This document shows, in pieces, positions 52,301-60,276 of a DNA stretch of 64,000 nt. The stretch comes from Curtobacterium sp. VKM Ac-1395 (lineage in GTDB: Bacteria > Actinomycetota > Actinomycetes > Actinomycetales > Microbacteriaceae). The translations under genes and the position numbers were made by a program. How positions within the stretch are numbered: the first letter of the stretch is position 1; each line of letters opens with the position of its first letter. The stretch spans positions 62,001-126,000 of the forward strand of contig NZ_JADKRX010000004.1 in the NCBI RefSeq assembly GCF_015350975.1. Reading direction: 5' to 3'. The notes below the pieces were generated by a model, which was not told the DNA's origin, ran no database searches, and saw only the letters and a program-made list of their open reading frames with translations.

Positions 52301-52369
52301 CGCGGGGTCGACCCGGTCCCGGACGAGACGGGCGATGCGGGCGTGGACGAGCGGTTCGTCATGGTGCAT
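49361..52369 (-). CDS. GH38-family alpha-mannosidase
   Basis: The 1002-residue enzyme has no signal peptide and should act in the cytosol. The catalytic domain begins IAVGHAHIDSAWLWPVRETK; His262 and Asp266 are metal ligands. The nucleophile Asp376 lies in WLPDSFGYTGALPQI. Later GH38 segments are PGVWSGEMYLEFHRGTYTSQ and LLQQFHDILPGSSIAWVYE. The C-terminal beta domains are complete to TLRPFEIVTLRVQRA. ATG 52369. It follows the two permeases of a sugar importer, so imported manno-oligosaccharides are the likely substrates. Confidence 0.95.
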   Translation of the reverse strand: MHHDEPLVHARIARLVRDRVDPAVHRRSAPVTIEAWEVPGEPVPFDSAVTQSFTPFTVGSPWGGRPWGTTWFRVTGTVPDDFGTAEGTVAELFVDLGFTKRHPGFQAEGLAYRPDGTTIKAIEPRNNAVPLEVGPGESFELYVEAGANPDIGGDDFQGATPLGSRSTAGDEPIYRLAALEVVERDDTVWELQQDLWVLRGLMAELPTDGTRGADILRALERAADALDPDDVAGSAAAARSVLEPVLAVPASAAAHHAIAVGHAHIDSAWLWPVRETKRKCARTFSNVLDLMDRDPDFTFACSSAQQYAWIRDEYPSVFARIKERVAEGRWIPVGGMWVESDTNLPGGEALARQFVAGKRFFLEEFGIDTPEAWLPDSFGYTGALPQIIRASGSKWFVTQKPSWNETNVIPHTSFHWEGIDGSRVLTHLPPADTYNSDVSPADLHRGERQNKERGTANTSMLLYGFGDGGGGPTREMVGAAHRQHDLDGSPRVTLGTPAQVFEQLEQELPTPGVWSGEMYLEFHRGTYTSQIRTKQGNRRSEHLLREAELWAATAAVRLGADYPYDELEEAWHTVLLQQFHDILPGSSIAWVYENAEEQYARVATVLNGLIGTATTALAGGDDGGSVVQFNAAPVTAGDVTALGGSVGVPARAVPPVRSGDGFVFDTGVVLATIDGAGHVVSFVERASGRDAIAPGSAAAEYTVFRDTPNQWEAWDIDRAYQRNGKPLAATSVTIDGDALVVVRPTGGSTVTTRYSAVEGEPELVVETEVDWHEQQKLLKLAFPLDLKADQASSEIQFGHIDRPTHQNTSWDFARFETSAHRWVHVAEPGFGVAVANDSTYGHDITRATRPDGGTTTLVRESLLRGPTFPDPHADQGHHVFRTVLRVGVSVLDAADSGYRLNLPVRSAPGTAVVEPLVVVSSPQVFVEAVKLAEDRSGDVIVRLYEALGGRATGVGVDFGFAVGSVTQVDLLERPLGATWDAGSPVSLTLRPFEIVTLRVQRA

Positions 52370-52402
52370 GGAGATGGGTTCCTTCCCAGCGGTGGAGTCC
52401 GG

Positions 52403-53305
52403 TCAGCCCTTGATGCCGCCGGCGAGGGCGTTGCCCCCGCCGAGGCCGCGGGACACGACCACGTAGAGCGCGATGACCGGTACGGAGTAGACGATGGAGA
52501 ACGCGGCGAGCTGCCCGTAGGCGACGGCGCCGTTCTGCCCGAAGAAGTTGAAGATGCTCACCGCGGCGGGCACCTTGTCGGGCGAGAGCAGCAGGACGAA
52601 CGGGACGAAGAAGTTCCCCCACGCCTGGATGAACACGAAGATGAACACGACGGCGATGCCCGGGCGCATCAGCGGGATGACGATCCGCGTCAGCGTGGTG
52701 AACATGGACGCACCGTCGGTCCAGGCCGCTTCCTCGAGCGAGATCGGGACCGAGTCCATGAAGTTCTTCGCCATCCAGATCGCCATCGGCAGGCTGGTCG
52801 CGGCGAGGAAGAAGATGCAGCCGTAGATGTTGTCGATGAGGTTGAGCGACACGAACAGCGCGTAGACGGGCACCATCATCGCGGTGATCGGCAGGCCGGT
52901 CCCGAACAGGATGCTGTACAGGAACGGCTTGTTCACGCGCATCTTGTACCGGGACAGCGGGTACGCCGCCAGGAGCGCGACGACCACGGTGACGACGGCG
53001 GTGCCCCCGGACAGCAGCAGGCTGTTGGCGAGCGGGATGAACGACAGCTCGGGCGTCAGCACCTTGGCGAAGTTGTCGAGCGTGAACTGCGACGGGATCT
53101 TCACGGACAGCGATGCCTGGGCGTCGAGCGAAGCGAACACCAGCCAGAGCAGCGGGACCGCGAAGCACGCGGCGATGACGAGCAGGACGACGTTCGCCGT
53201 CCACCGCATGGTGCGACCGCGCGGCGACGTCATGTGCAGCGCGCCCGGGGCGGTCACCGAGCGGGTGACGTTGGACACGGGACGGTCAGGAGCGGTGATA
53301 GCCAT
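52403..53305 (-). CDS. Sugar ABC transporter permease, MalG type
   Basis: The 300-residue permease has six helices, beginning VVLLVIAACFAVPLLWLVFAS. A loop VKIPSQFTLDNFAKVL and the EAA motif SLEEAAWTDGASMFTTLTRIVIPL follow. It is the usual second permease of CUT1 carbohydrate importers. ATG 53305 lies behind GGAGGTGGA. It starts two bases after the MalF-type permease stop and is followed by the mannosidase. The ATPase is missing from the operon, as is common where a shared MsiK-type ATPase is used. Confidence 0.93.
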   Translation of the reverse strand: MAITAPDRPVSNVTRSVTAPGALHMTSPRGRTMRWTANVVLLVIAACFAVPLLWLVFASLDAQASLSVKIPSQFTLDNFAKVLTPELSFIPLANSLLLSGGTAVVTVVVALLAAYPLSRYKMRVNKPFLYSILFGTGLPITAMMVPVYALFVSLNLIDNIYGCIFFLAATSLPMAIWMAKNFMDSVPISLEEAAWTDGASMFTTLTRIVIPLMRPGIAVVFIFVFIQAWGNFFVPFVLLLSPDKVPAAVSIFNFFGQNGAVAYGQLAAFSIVYSVPVIALYVVVSRGLGGGNALAGGIKG

Positions 53306-53307
53306 GG

Positions 53308-54258
53308 TCAGTCCACCTCCGGCTTCAGGGCCTTGATGTAGATGATCGAGAAGACCGCTCCCACCACGAGCAGGATGGTCGCGATCGCCGTCCCGAAGCC
53401 GAGCTGCGAGAACTTGAACGCCTCTTGGTAGGCGAGGATCGGCAGGGTCGATGAGTTCGTCCCCGGTCCGCCACCGGTCATCACGTAGATGAGCGTGAAC
53501 ACCGACAGGGTCTGCAGCGTCGTCAGCATCAGGTTGGTGGAGATGCTCCGGCGGATCACCGGCAGCGTGATGTAGACGAGTCGCTGCCAGCCGGTCGCGC
53601 CGTCGACCTCGGCCGACTCGGTGATCTCCTCGGGGACCTCCTGCACGGCGGCCGAGTAGACGAGCATCGAGAAGGCCGTCCCACGCCAGATGTTGGCGAG
53701 GATGATCGCCAGCATCGGGTACGTGTAGAGCCAGTTCGCGCCGCTGATCCCGAACACCGACAGGAACGAGTTCAGCGTGCCCTCGTCGTTGAAGAAGGCG
53801 TAGGCCGCGAACGAGGCGACGATCTCCGGCAGGACCCAGGCCGCGACGACGAAGGTGCCGACGATCGACCGGACGACCTTGTTGGCCGAACGCATGAGCA
53901 GCGCGAGGCCGAGCCCGAGGACGTTCTGCCCGACGACCGCCGAGGCGAACAGGAAGACGATCGTCAGGATGACGGACTTCGGGAAGTCCGGGTCCTGGAA
54001 CAGCTCGACGTAGTTCTTGAACCCGACGAACTGCTGGTCGGCAGCGCCGGCGCCGGTGAGCGCCGAGTTGGTGAACGACCCGTAGAACGACGAGATGACG
54101 GGGCCGAGCAGGAAGACGATGAGGAGGACGACGGCCGGCAGCAGGGGCACGGCTCGGGTGGCGTTGCGCAGCGGTCGCCGCTTGCGCGGGACCGGCGGAT
54201 CGGTGCGCTTGGGCGCACCGGGCGCCGACAGGGTCGGCGCGAGGGGGGTGGTGGACAC
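53308..54258 (-). CDS. Sugar ABC transporter permease, MalF type
   Basis: The 316-residue permease starts at GTG 54258 after GGAAGG. A Pro/Arg-rich cytosolic tail leads to RAVPLLPAVVLLIVFLLGPVISSFYGSF. The coupling loop is ITESAEVDGATGWQRLVYITLPVI, the CUT1 form of the EAA motif. It pairs with the MalG-type protein. A hairpin of the GGAGGC family lies between this gene and the binding-protein gene, which would let the binding protein be made in excess. Confidence 0.93.
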   Translation of the reverse strand: MSTTPLAPTLSAPGAPKRTDPPVPRKRRPLRNATRAVPLLPAVVLLIVFLLGPVISSFYGSFTNSALTGAGAADQQFVGFKNYVELFQDPDFPKSVILTIVFLFASAVVGQNVLGLGLALLMRSANKVVRSIVGTFVVAAWVLPEIVASFAAYAFFNDEGTLNSFLSVFGISGANWLYTYPMLAIILANIWRGTAFSMLVYSAAVQEVPEEITESAEVDGATGWQRLVYITLPVIRRSISTNLMLTTLQTLSVFTLIYVMTGGGPGTNSSTLPILAYQEAFKFSQLGFGTAIATILLVVGAVFSIIYIKALKPEVD

Positions 54259-54312
54259 GCTGGTTGCCTTCCGGGTGCGGAGAGGGTTCCGAAGGTGGGG
54301 AGAGAGCGGTCG

Positions 54313-54344
54313 GGAGGCGCGGTGCGGGACGGCACCGCGCCTCC
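54313..54344. terminator. SBP-permease intercistronic hairpin
   Basis: GGAGGCGCGGTGC at 54313-54325 pairs with GCACCGCGCCTCC at 54332-54344 around GGGACG. It lies just after the sugar-binding gene, where partial termination or mRNA protection would raise binding-protein levels. Confidence 0.75.
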
Positions 54345-54368
54345 AGGCCGTCAGATGGTCCGGCTGCG

Positions 54369-55724
54369 TCAGCCCGAGACGGTGTGGTCCTTGCCGACCG
54401 TCTGGACGACGGCGTCGTCGTACGCGGCGGCGGCCTGCTTCGGTGACTGCTGCCCGGTCATCACGGACTCCATGGCGACCTGGACGGCGTTGGAGATCTG
54501 CGAGTAGTCGCTCGTCGCCGGGCGGAAGTTGGTGTGTTCCACCAGTCCGGAGAAGAACTTGAACGTCGGGTTGGCGTCCGTGTAGGCGGAGTCCTCAGCG
54601 ACGTCCTTGCGGACCGCGATCTGGCTGTTCTCGGTGTCGTACTTCAGCGAGCCGTCCTTGTTGAGGAACGTCGTGATGAAGTCGAACGCGGCCTGCGGGT
54701 TCTTCGACTTGCTGCCGACGGCCAGCGTCCAACCGCCCGACATGCTGTTGTAGCCCGGAGCCTGGCCGTTCTGCGTCGGCATCGCTGCCTGACCCATCAC
54801 GTCGTTCCACTCCGGCCACGGGGCGGTGCCGCTCTTCAGCCAGGTGCCCGACTGCCACGAGCCGTCGAGGTCGATCGCGAGCTTGCCCTTCGGCAGCCAG
54901 GTCTGGGCGATCGTGGTGCCGACGTTCGTGTCGAGCGCCTGCTGCGGGGTCGGGCCGAGGTCGCCCTGGTACACGTCCTTGATGAACTGGAGCGAGTCCT
55001 CGAACTGCTTCGAGCCGGTGACCCACTTCTTGTCCTTGTACAGCGTGTTGCCCGAGCCGTCCGCGCCGTACAGGAGCATCTCGAAGCCCTGCATGGTCGA
55101 CGCTTCGCCCTGGGCCTTGCCGGAGTAGACGTTGAACGGGATGGTGTCCGGGGACTTCTGCTTGATGGTCTTCGCGGCGGCGAGCACGTCGTCCCAGGTC
55201 TTGGGCTGCCACGGGACCGGCAGGCCGACCTTCTTGAAGATGTCCTTGTTGTACCAGAGGGCCCGGGTGTCGGTGCCCATCGGGACGCCGTAGGTCTTGC
55301 CGTCCACGCCCTCGCCGGCCTGCTTGGCGTTGTCGAAGAACTGGTCCCAGTCCTTCCACTTCGCCGTGTACTTGTCCAGCGGCAGGAGGTACCCGGCCTG
55401 GGCGTCGGCCTTGACGAGGAAGGTGTCCTCGTACATGACGTCGGGTGCGGTCGCCGGCGCCTTGTTCATCAGCGCGAGCTTCGTGTAGTAGTCGTTGCCC
55501 TGGGCCTGGATCGGGACCAGCGTGACGTTCTTGCCCGGGTTGGCCTTCTCGTACTGCTTCTTGACGACCTTCATCTGGGCGTCGAGCTGCTGGAAGGCGC
55601 CGAACTTCTGGTAGGCGATCTTGATGGTGTCACTCGAGGCGGACCCCGAGCTCGAGCAGCCTGCGAGACCCACTGCGGCGACTGCCACGGCTGCGAGTCC
55701 AGCGATGATGCGGGTGCGTTTCAT
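54369..55724 (-). CDS. Sugar ABC transporter substrate-binding lipoprotein
   Basis: The 451-residue CUT1 solute-binding protein has a lipoprotein signal with LAGC (Cys23). Mature segments include YEKANPGKNVTLVPIQAQGNDYYTKLALM, APDVMYEDTFLV, and WYNKDIFKKVGLPVPWQPKTWDDVLAA, the typical ligand-lobe motif. WLPKGKLAIDLDGSWQSG and AFDFITTFLNKDGSL follow. Placement with a GH38 enzyme suggests mannose-containing oligosaccharides. ATG 55724 is behind AAAGGAGC. It is the first gene of the operon, under a dyad-bearing promoter. Confidence 0.92.
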   Translation of the reverse strand: MKRTRIIAGLAAVAVAAVGLAGCSSSGSASSDTIKIAYQKFGAFQQLDAQMKVVKKQYEKANPGKNVTLVPIQAQGNDYYTKLALMNKAPATAPDVMYEDTFLVKADAQAGYLLPLDKYTAKWKDWDQFFDNAKQAGEGVDGKTYGVPMGTDTRALWYNKDIFKKVGLPVPWQPKTWDDVLAAAKTIKQKSPDTIPFNVYSGKAQGEASTMQGFEMLLYGADGSGNTLYKDKKWVTGSKQFEDSLQFIKDVYQGDLGPTPQQALDTNVGTTIAQTWLPKGKLAIDLDGSWQSGTWLKSGTAPWPEWNDVMGQAAMPTQNGQAPGYNSMSGGWTLAVGSKSKNPQAAFDFITTFLNKDGSLKYDTENSQIAVRKDVAEDSAYTDANPTFKFFSGLVEHTNFRPATSDYSQISNAVQVAMESVMTGQQSPKQAAAAYDDAVVQTVGKDHTVSG

Positions 55725-55745
55725 CGGTGCTCCTTTGCACGGATT

Positions 55746-55805
55746 CGCGGGCTACAGTGCCCGCGCTGCGCAGTTAGTCCACCGTATTGACTTAACCCCT
55801 GTCAA
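55746..55805 (-). promoter_or_regulatory. Promoter, operator dyad and leader hairpin of the mannoside operon
   Basis: On the minus strand TTGACA (55805-55800) is a -35. Downstream, GTTAAGTC...GGACTAAC (55796-55773) forms an imperfect dyad where a repressor would cover the -10, in the style of ROK or LacI sites. A CGCGGGC(TACAGT)GCCCGCG hairpin at 55747-55766 lies in the leader. The regulator is not adjacent. Confidence 0.55.
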
Positions 55806-55816
55806 GACCTGCCGCG

Positions 55817-56677
55817 TCACGGTTCGGGCGCAGTGTCCGACCACCCCGCGATGGGCGTCGCCCCACCGCGGACCGTGATCCCGCCGCTCGCGGTGACGTC
55901 CACCAGCAGGATGCTCGGCCGCCCGACGTGCCGCCCCTGCCGGATCACGACGCGGTCCCCAGCCCGCGCACGCCCGATCGCCCGCAGGTAGGCGCCCGTC
56001 GACGCTGCAGCCGAACCGGTCGCCGGGTCCTCGGTGATGCGGCCGACGGGGAACAGGTTCCGCGCCTCGTACTCCCCCGGCCGGGTCGGGTGCAGCACGG
56101 TCACCGTCCCGGTCCAGCCGCGCTCGCGCTTGAGGTCGGCCAGCGCCACGGGGTCGAAGCGGAACTGGTGGAAGAGCTCGCGGTCCTCGAGCACGACGAC
56201 CGGGTTCCAGTTGCCGGCGTAGGACTCGAGCACGGGGTACCCGTCCGCGACGTCGTCCGGGGTGAGTCCGAGGAGCGCCAGCAGCCGCGCGGGGTCGAAC
56301 TCGCGCAGGTCCGGCTCGACGCTCGTCATCGCGACCTGCACGGCGCCGTGCTCGTCCAGGGCCGTGTCGAGGGCGACGTCCCCCGCGGCGGTCACGAACA
56401 CCCGCGGTCCGACGCCGTCACGCTCGGCGAGCACCACCGCGAGGGCCACGGTCGCGTGCCCGCAGAACGGGACCTCGGCGGCCGGCGAGAAGTACCGCAC
56501 GAGGACGCGGTCGTCGGTCACCCCGGTGACGAACACGGTCTCCGCGTACCCGACCCGCTCGGCGATCGCGAGCATGTCCGCGTCCGAGAGCGCCGCGGCG
56601 TCGAGCACCACCCCGGCGGGGTTCCCGCCGTCCGGTCCGGCAGCGAAGGCGGTGTACCGGAGCACGTCGGGTTCCAT
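55817..56677 (-). CDS. PhzF-family isomerase-like protein
   Basis: The 286-residue protein has the PhzF fold: YTAFAAGPDGGNPAGVVLDA at the start, the catalytic Glu in RVGYAETVFV, PAAEVPFCGHATVALAVVL and ITEDPATGSAAASTGAYLRA. PhzF-like proteins catalyse isomerisations or epimerisations by the same chemistry as diaminopimelate epimerase; the substrate of most members is unknown. ATG 56677. It stands alone, with no phenazine cluster nearby, so a phenazine role is unlikely. Confidence 0.9.
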   Translation of the reverse strand: MEPDVLRYTAFAAGPDGGNPAGVVLDAAALSDADMLAIAERVGYAETVFVTGVTDDRVLVRYFSPAAEVPFCGHATVALAVVLAERDGVGPRVFVTAAGDVALDTALDEHGAVQVAMTSVEPDLREFDPARLLALLGLTPDDVADGYPVLESYAGNWNPVVVLEDRELFHQFRFDPVALADLKRERGWTGTVTVLHPTRPGEYEARNLFPVGRITEDPATGSAAASTGAYLRAIGRARAGDRVVIRQGRHVGRPSILLVDVTASGGITVRGGATPIAGWSDTAPEP

Positions 56678-56750
56678 GTCCCGACGCTAGCGGAGCGCTC
56701 GAGGACCCTCGCGGTCCACTCCACGGTCCGTGGCCCGCATCGAGGGAGCA

Positions 56751-56833
56751 GACGGGAGGCTCGGTGCCAGCTGGCACCGAGCCTCCCGTCCGTCCGTGGT
56801 CGCGTCAGAACTGCGTGGTGCCCCGCGCGGCGC
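56751..56833. repeat. 83-bp duplicated segment with palindrome, copy 1
   Basis: 56751-56790 is a perfect 40-nt palindrome (GACGGGAGGCTCGGTGCCAG and its complement). The segment continues to 56833 and aligns without gaps to 57970-58052, sharing GTCAGAACTGCGTGGTGCCC. In the other copy this run is the stop and last codons of the phospholipase D gene. Here it is downstream of the APH gene and acts at most as a terminator. Confidence 0.8.
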
Positions 56834-56923
56834 TGGTCGCCGGGATCGTCGACGTGGTCGTCGGCAAGGCACGGGGGACCGAAGCGACGGTCTGAGCACC
56901 GGACCGAGACGGACCGGCGGCGG

Positions 56924-57772
56924 TCAGAACGCGGCGAGTGCGTCGCGGACCATGCGGAGCCCCTGCGCTTCGAACGTCTCGTCGTCGACGGCGAAGGCCC
57001 ACACAGCGGTACCGACCGCCTCGCGGAGCTGCAGCCAGCGCCACGTGTCCGGCTCGCGAGGATCGTCGCCGTAGCCCGCGAAGAAGGCCTGCTCGAGTGA
57101 CGGGTCGCTCTGCCAGTGCAGGACCGCGAGCCGCGTGAGGTCGAACGCCGGCGGACGGAAGGCGAAACGCCCGAAGTCGATGGCGTGCAGGCGACCGTCG
57201 TGCACGATCCAGTTGCGCGGGTGCCAGTCGCCGTGCGTCGGCACCACCGTCACGGGGCCCGGGGTGAACGTCTGCAGCAGTGACCGGGCTCGTGCCGCGC
57301 TGTCAGGGGCGATGCGGTGCGGGGTGTCGAGGGCAGCGAGCACCTTCGCCTGTTCGGCGGCCAGGAAGTACTCGTCGATCCTGGCCGTCTGGTCGTGCAA
57401 CCGCCGCAGGACCGTGCCGGCCTGACGATGCAGGTCAGCCGAGGTCTCGTCGGGCGTCGTAAGTGCGAGATGCCCAGGGATGCGGTCGAGGACCAACACC
57501 CGGGCATCGACGTCCGCCGCGACCATCCGCGACGTGTCGCCTCGACGGACGAGTGCGCCGGTCCACTCCTGGTGCGCCGCGAGTTCTCGGGCGAAGTGCG
57601 TGTTCTGCGGGCCGCAGGCCTTCACGGTGTACTCGCGATTGCCGCTCCGGACATGGAACACCCGGGTGTCGAGCAGCCCCCATGAGTCGTCGGAGACCAC
57701 GGACGCCGCTGGGAGCACCCGTCGGACGAAGGCGACCTGCGCGTCGGTCAGCCCGCTCTCGCTCCACTGCAT
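56924..57772 (-). CDS. Aminoglycoside phosphotransferase-like (APH) kinase
   Basis: The 282-residue protein has the APH/choline-kinase fold. The ATP-site lysine lies in EYTVKACGPQ, with LVLDRIPGHL following. The catalytic loop is VVPTHGDWHPRNWIVHDG (Asp as base, Asn for metal). The second metal site is LHAIDFGRFAFRP. These kinases phosphorylate varied alcohols; resistance cannot be inferred, and many housekeeping members exist. ATG 57772. It is single, flanked by two long inverted repeats. Confidence 0.85.
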   Translation of the reverse strand: MQWSESGLTDAQVAFVRRVLPAASVVSDDSWGLLDTRVFHVRSGNREYTVKACGPQNTHFARELAAHQEWTGALVRRGDTSRMVAADVDARVLVLDRIPGHLALTTPDETSADLHRQAGTVLRRLHDQTARIDEYFLAAEQAKVLAALDTPHRIAPDSAARARSLLQTFTPGPVTVVPTHGDWHPRNWIVHDGRLHAIDFGRFAFRPPAFDLTRLAVLHWQSDPSLEQAFFAGYGDDPREPDTWRWLQLREAVGTAVWAFAVDDETFEAQGLRMVRDALAAF

Positions 57773-57860
57773 GTGTCGAATCTACGGACGATACGTGCTC
57801 GCTCGAGCATGGTCGGCGTGTGTGTCGATGTCTGACGAGCAGCGGTTTTCGTTCTCCGGC

Positions 57861-57910
57861 GTGACGGATCCGGTTCGCGGATCCCGGGGCGAGCCGACCA
57901 GATCCGTCAC
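57861..57910. repeat. Inverted repeat upstream of APH
   Basis: GTGACGGATC at 57861-57870 and GATCCGTCAC at 57901-57910 are perfect complements and extend imperfectly inward. The location is about 90 bases upstream of the APH start, between it and the PLD terminator. It could be an operator or a terminator. Confidence 0.6.
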
Positions 57911-57969
57911 GGCGCGAATCAAATTCGGCCCAGCTACCAGGCGGCGGGTTCCGGGCTCAGACCGAGAAG

Positions 57970-58052
57970 GACGGGAGGCTCGGGGGCCGCTGGCCCCGAG
58001 CCTCCCGTCCGTCCGGGGGCGTGTCAGAACTGCGTGGTGCCCCGCAGGGCGC
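57970..58052. repeat. 83-bp duplicated segment, copy 2 (PLD 3' end)
   Basis: 57969-58010 is a long hairpin (GGACGGGAGGCTCGGGG with complement). The duplicated run then enters the phospholipase D gene and includes its TGA and the codons for RGTTQF. It matches 56751-56833 position by position with about ten differences. Confidence 0.8.
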
Positions 58053-59601
58053 GCGGCCGCCCGTCCGGGTCCACCGCGAGCCGCGCCGCCGGGGCGGCCC
58101 ACAGGCGCTGCAGCGCGGACACCGGCTCCGGCTCGTGCTGCCGGATGCGCCCGGGGGGACGGGGGCCCGGTTGGCCGTCCTCGTACCAGTGGTCGAGCGC
58201 CCGGGCATGGGACCGCCAGAGCGCGAGGAGCTCGGCTCCCGAGCCGTCCAGCCGCGGGTCGTCCGGGGTGGTCGCGAGGTGTTCTGCCCAGAGCTCGTGT
58301 CGGAGGTCCCGCGCGAGCGACCCGTCCCCTGCAGAACTGTCGACCACGGCGCAGGTGAGCTCGCTGTCGGAGGTCCAGGAGCGCCGGTTGAAGTTGTCCG
58401 AGCCGATCGTGAACCAGGCGTCGTCGACGATGCAGACCTTCGCGTGGATGTAGATCGGGCGGCCGGACTCGTGCTCCAGGTCGAACACCCCCACGCGGTC
58501 GGGGGCCGAGCGACGGAGGGTCGTGATCGCGTCGATCTGCCCGAGGCGGCTCGGCGGCCCGCCGAGCACGCCGTCGGAGTTCGGGTACCGGGGCACGAGG
58601 ATGACCACGCGGAGCTCGGGGTTCCGCTCGAGCGCCTCGGCGATGCCGGTGGCGACCTCGCGGGACCAGAGGTACTGGTCCTCGATGGTGATGAGGTCCC
58701 GGGCCGTGCGGAAGGCCTTGCCGTACGCGCGCGCGATGCTCCGCTCGCCCTGTGGCGCGAACGGGAACGGCGGGCGCTTCACGCCGTAGGTGCGGAGGAG
58801 CTGCACCGCGTGGTCCCCGGCCGGCGGCGGCGCGGGCGTGCGCTCGGGCAGCGGCTCGGGGCGGCGCGGCATCCGGACGAGGCGCTGCAGGAGCATCCGG
58901 TACGGCAGGCTGCGGTCGAGCGGGTGCGGGTCGTCCCACCGTTCGGCGAACACGGCGAGGACGTCGGCGACGACCGGGCCGCGGAGCTCCATCGAGGCGT
59001 CGTGCCACGCCGGCTGCTTGCCGTAGCGGGAGTCGATCGAGACCGGCTGCGGGTCGCCCTCGTGCGCGGCGTCGTCGCGGCGGCTGTGGCACAGGTCGAT
59101 GCCACCGACGTAGGCGACGTCCCGCGCGGGGTCGTCCCGGTGCTGGATGACGAAGAACTTCTGGTGGTGGGAGCCGAACACACGGACGCGCTGGTCGAGG
59201 AGGACCTCGCCGCCGGCGTCGTTGATCTTCCGCCCCAGCAGTTCGTTCGCCCGGGAGCTGAGCGACGCCGAGATGCGCTCGCCGTGGGAGCGCCAGATGA
59301 GCCCGCGGACCTCGACCCCTGCGCGTGCCCGGTCGGCCAGCAGGTCGCCGATCGTGGGGCCGTCGGGCAGCAGGCGCTCGTCGGCGTCACCGCGCCAGTC
59401 GGTGAACCACACGCGGTCACCGGGCTCGAGCGCGGTCAGCTCGGCGTGGATGCGCTCGAAGTACGGCGCCCCGTGCACCAGTGGGCGGACGAGGTTGCCC
59501 TCGGACCAGGCGGGGGTGTCACCGGCACCGGCGTGGACCTCGGTGGCGGTGTTGCCGCGCTCGTCGCGGGACAGGAACCAGTGACGCGGGTCGATGGGCA
59601 C
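58024..59601 (-). CDS. Phospholipase D-like protein
   Basis: The 525-residue protein carries two HKD motifs. The first is at His146 (SHHQKFFVIQHRDDP with GGIDLC after it). The second is at His386 (HAKVCIVDDAWFTIGSDNFN with RRSW). No signal peptide is seen, and the N-terminus begins MPIDPRHWFLSRDERGNTAT. PLD enzymes hydrolyse or transfer phosphatidyl groups. Actinobacterial members like this one are often cytosolic or secreted by other routes. GTG or ATG ambiguity is small; ATG 59601 is used. The last residues RGTTQF lie in a duplicated 83-bp segment. Confidence 0.9.
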   Translation of the reverse strand: MPIDPRHWFLSRDERGNTATEVHAGAGDTPAWSEGNLVRPLVHGAPYFERIHAELTALEPGDRVWFTDWRGDADERLLPDGPTIGDLLADRARAGVEVRGLIWRSHGERISASLSSRANELLGRKINDAGGEVLLDQRVRVFGSHHQKFFVIQHRDDPARDVAYVGGIDLCHSRRDDAAHEGDPQPVSIDSRYGKQPAWHDASMELRGPVVADVLAVFAERWDDPHPLDRSLPYRMLLQRLVRMPRRPEPLPERTPAPPPAGDHAVQLLRTYGVKRPPFPFAPQGERSIARAYGKAFRTARDLITIEDQYLWSREVATGIAEALERNPELRVVILVPRYPNSDGVLGGPPSRLGQIDAITTLRRSAPDRVGVFDLEHESGRPIYIHAKVCIVDDAWFTIGSDNFNRRSWTSDSELTCAVVDSSAGDGSLARDLRHELWAEHLATTPDDPRLDGSGAELLALWRSHARALDHWYEDGQPGPRPPGRIRQHEPEPVSALQRLWAAPAARLAVDPDGRPRALRGTTQF

Positions 59602-59659
59602 GGTCGAACACTACGGGCAGCGCTTCCCGAGGACCCCGGGCGTGCGCGAGAATCGCCCC

Positions 59660-60220
59660 ATGAACGCTGAACACGAGGACAGGCCGCGCGTGGTCGCGGT
59701 GAGCAGGGACGGCGACCACCGGTTCAGCAAGCCGGTCGTGCAGGAGCTCACCCTCGTCGAGGGCTGGGGCGTCGAGGGCGACGCCCACGCCGGCACCACC
59801 GTGCAGCACCGCTCACGGGTGGCGCGGGACCCCTCGCAGCCGAACCTCCGTCAGGTGCACCTGATCCACGCCGAGCTGTTCGACGAGGTGGCCGAGGCCG
59901 GCTACGCGGTCGCGCCGGGGGAGCTCGGCGAGAACGTCACGACGCGCGGCATCGACCTGCTCGGCCTGCCGGAGGGGACTCTGCTGCACCTCGGCGACGA
60001 CGCCTGCGTCCGCGTCACGGGCCTGCGCAACCCGTGCCAGCAGATCAACGGCTTCGAGCCGGGGCTCCTGCGCGAGGTGCTGGGCAAGGTGGACGACGGG
60101 GTCGTCGAGCGCAAGGGTGGCGTGATGAGCGTCGTGGTGTCGGGCGGGGTCGTCCGGCACGGCGACGCGGTCCGCGTCGAGCTCCCGGAGGGGGAGCAGA
60201 CGCCGCTGCAGCCGGTGTGA
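59660..60220 (+). CDS. MOSC domain protein
   Basis: The 186-residue protein matches the MOSC beta-barrel: VVAVSRDGDHRFSKPVVQEL and VEGWGVEGDAHAGTTVQHRS, then RQVHLIHAELFDEV and TGLRNPCQQINGFEPGL with the conserved cysteine. MOSC proteins transfer sulfur or handle molybdenum-cofactor ligands. The stand-alone form here has no partner gene. ATG 59660, in the gap after the divergent PLD gene. Confidence 0.9.
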   Translation: MNAEHEDRPRVVAVSRDGDHRFSKPVVQELTLVEGWGVEGDAHAGTTVQHRSRVARDPSQPNLRQVHLIHAELFDEVAEAGYAVAPGELGENVTTRGIDLLGLPEGTLLHLGDDACVRVTGLRNPCQQINGFEPGLLREVLGKVDDGVVERKGGVMSVVVSGGVVRHGDAVRVELPEGEQTPLQPV

Positions 60221-60230
60221 CCCCCTGACG

Positions 60231-60270
60231 GACGGGAGGCTCGGTGCCAGCTGGCACCGCGCCTCCCGTC
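60231..60270. terminator. Palindromic terminator after MOSC, GGAGGC family
   Basis: GACGGGAGGCTCGGTGCCAG at 60231-60250 pairs with 60251-60270 with one mismatch. The left arm is identical to that of 56751-56790. It ends the MOSC transcript. Confidence 0.8.
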
Positions 60271-60276
60271 CAGCTC

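Noticed and set aside
56805-57044. PLD pseudogene ending in RGTTQF at 56805
   Set aside because: Similarity to PLD stops after about 30 bases past the stop codon; the rest is the antisense of the APH 3' end and unrelated DNA. Kept as a duplicated segment instead.
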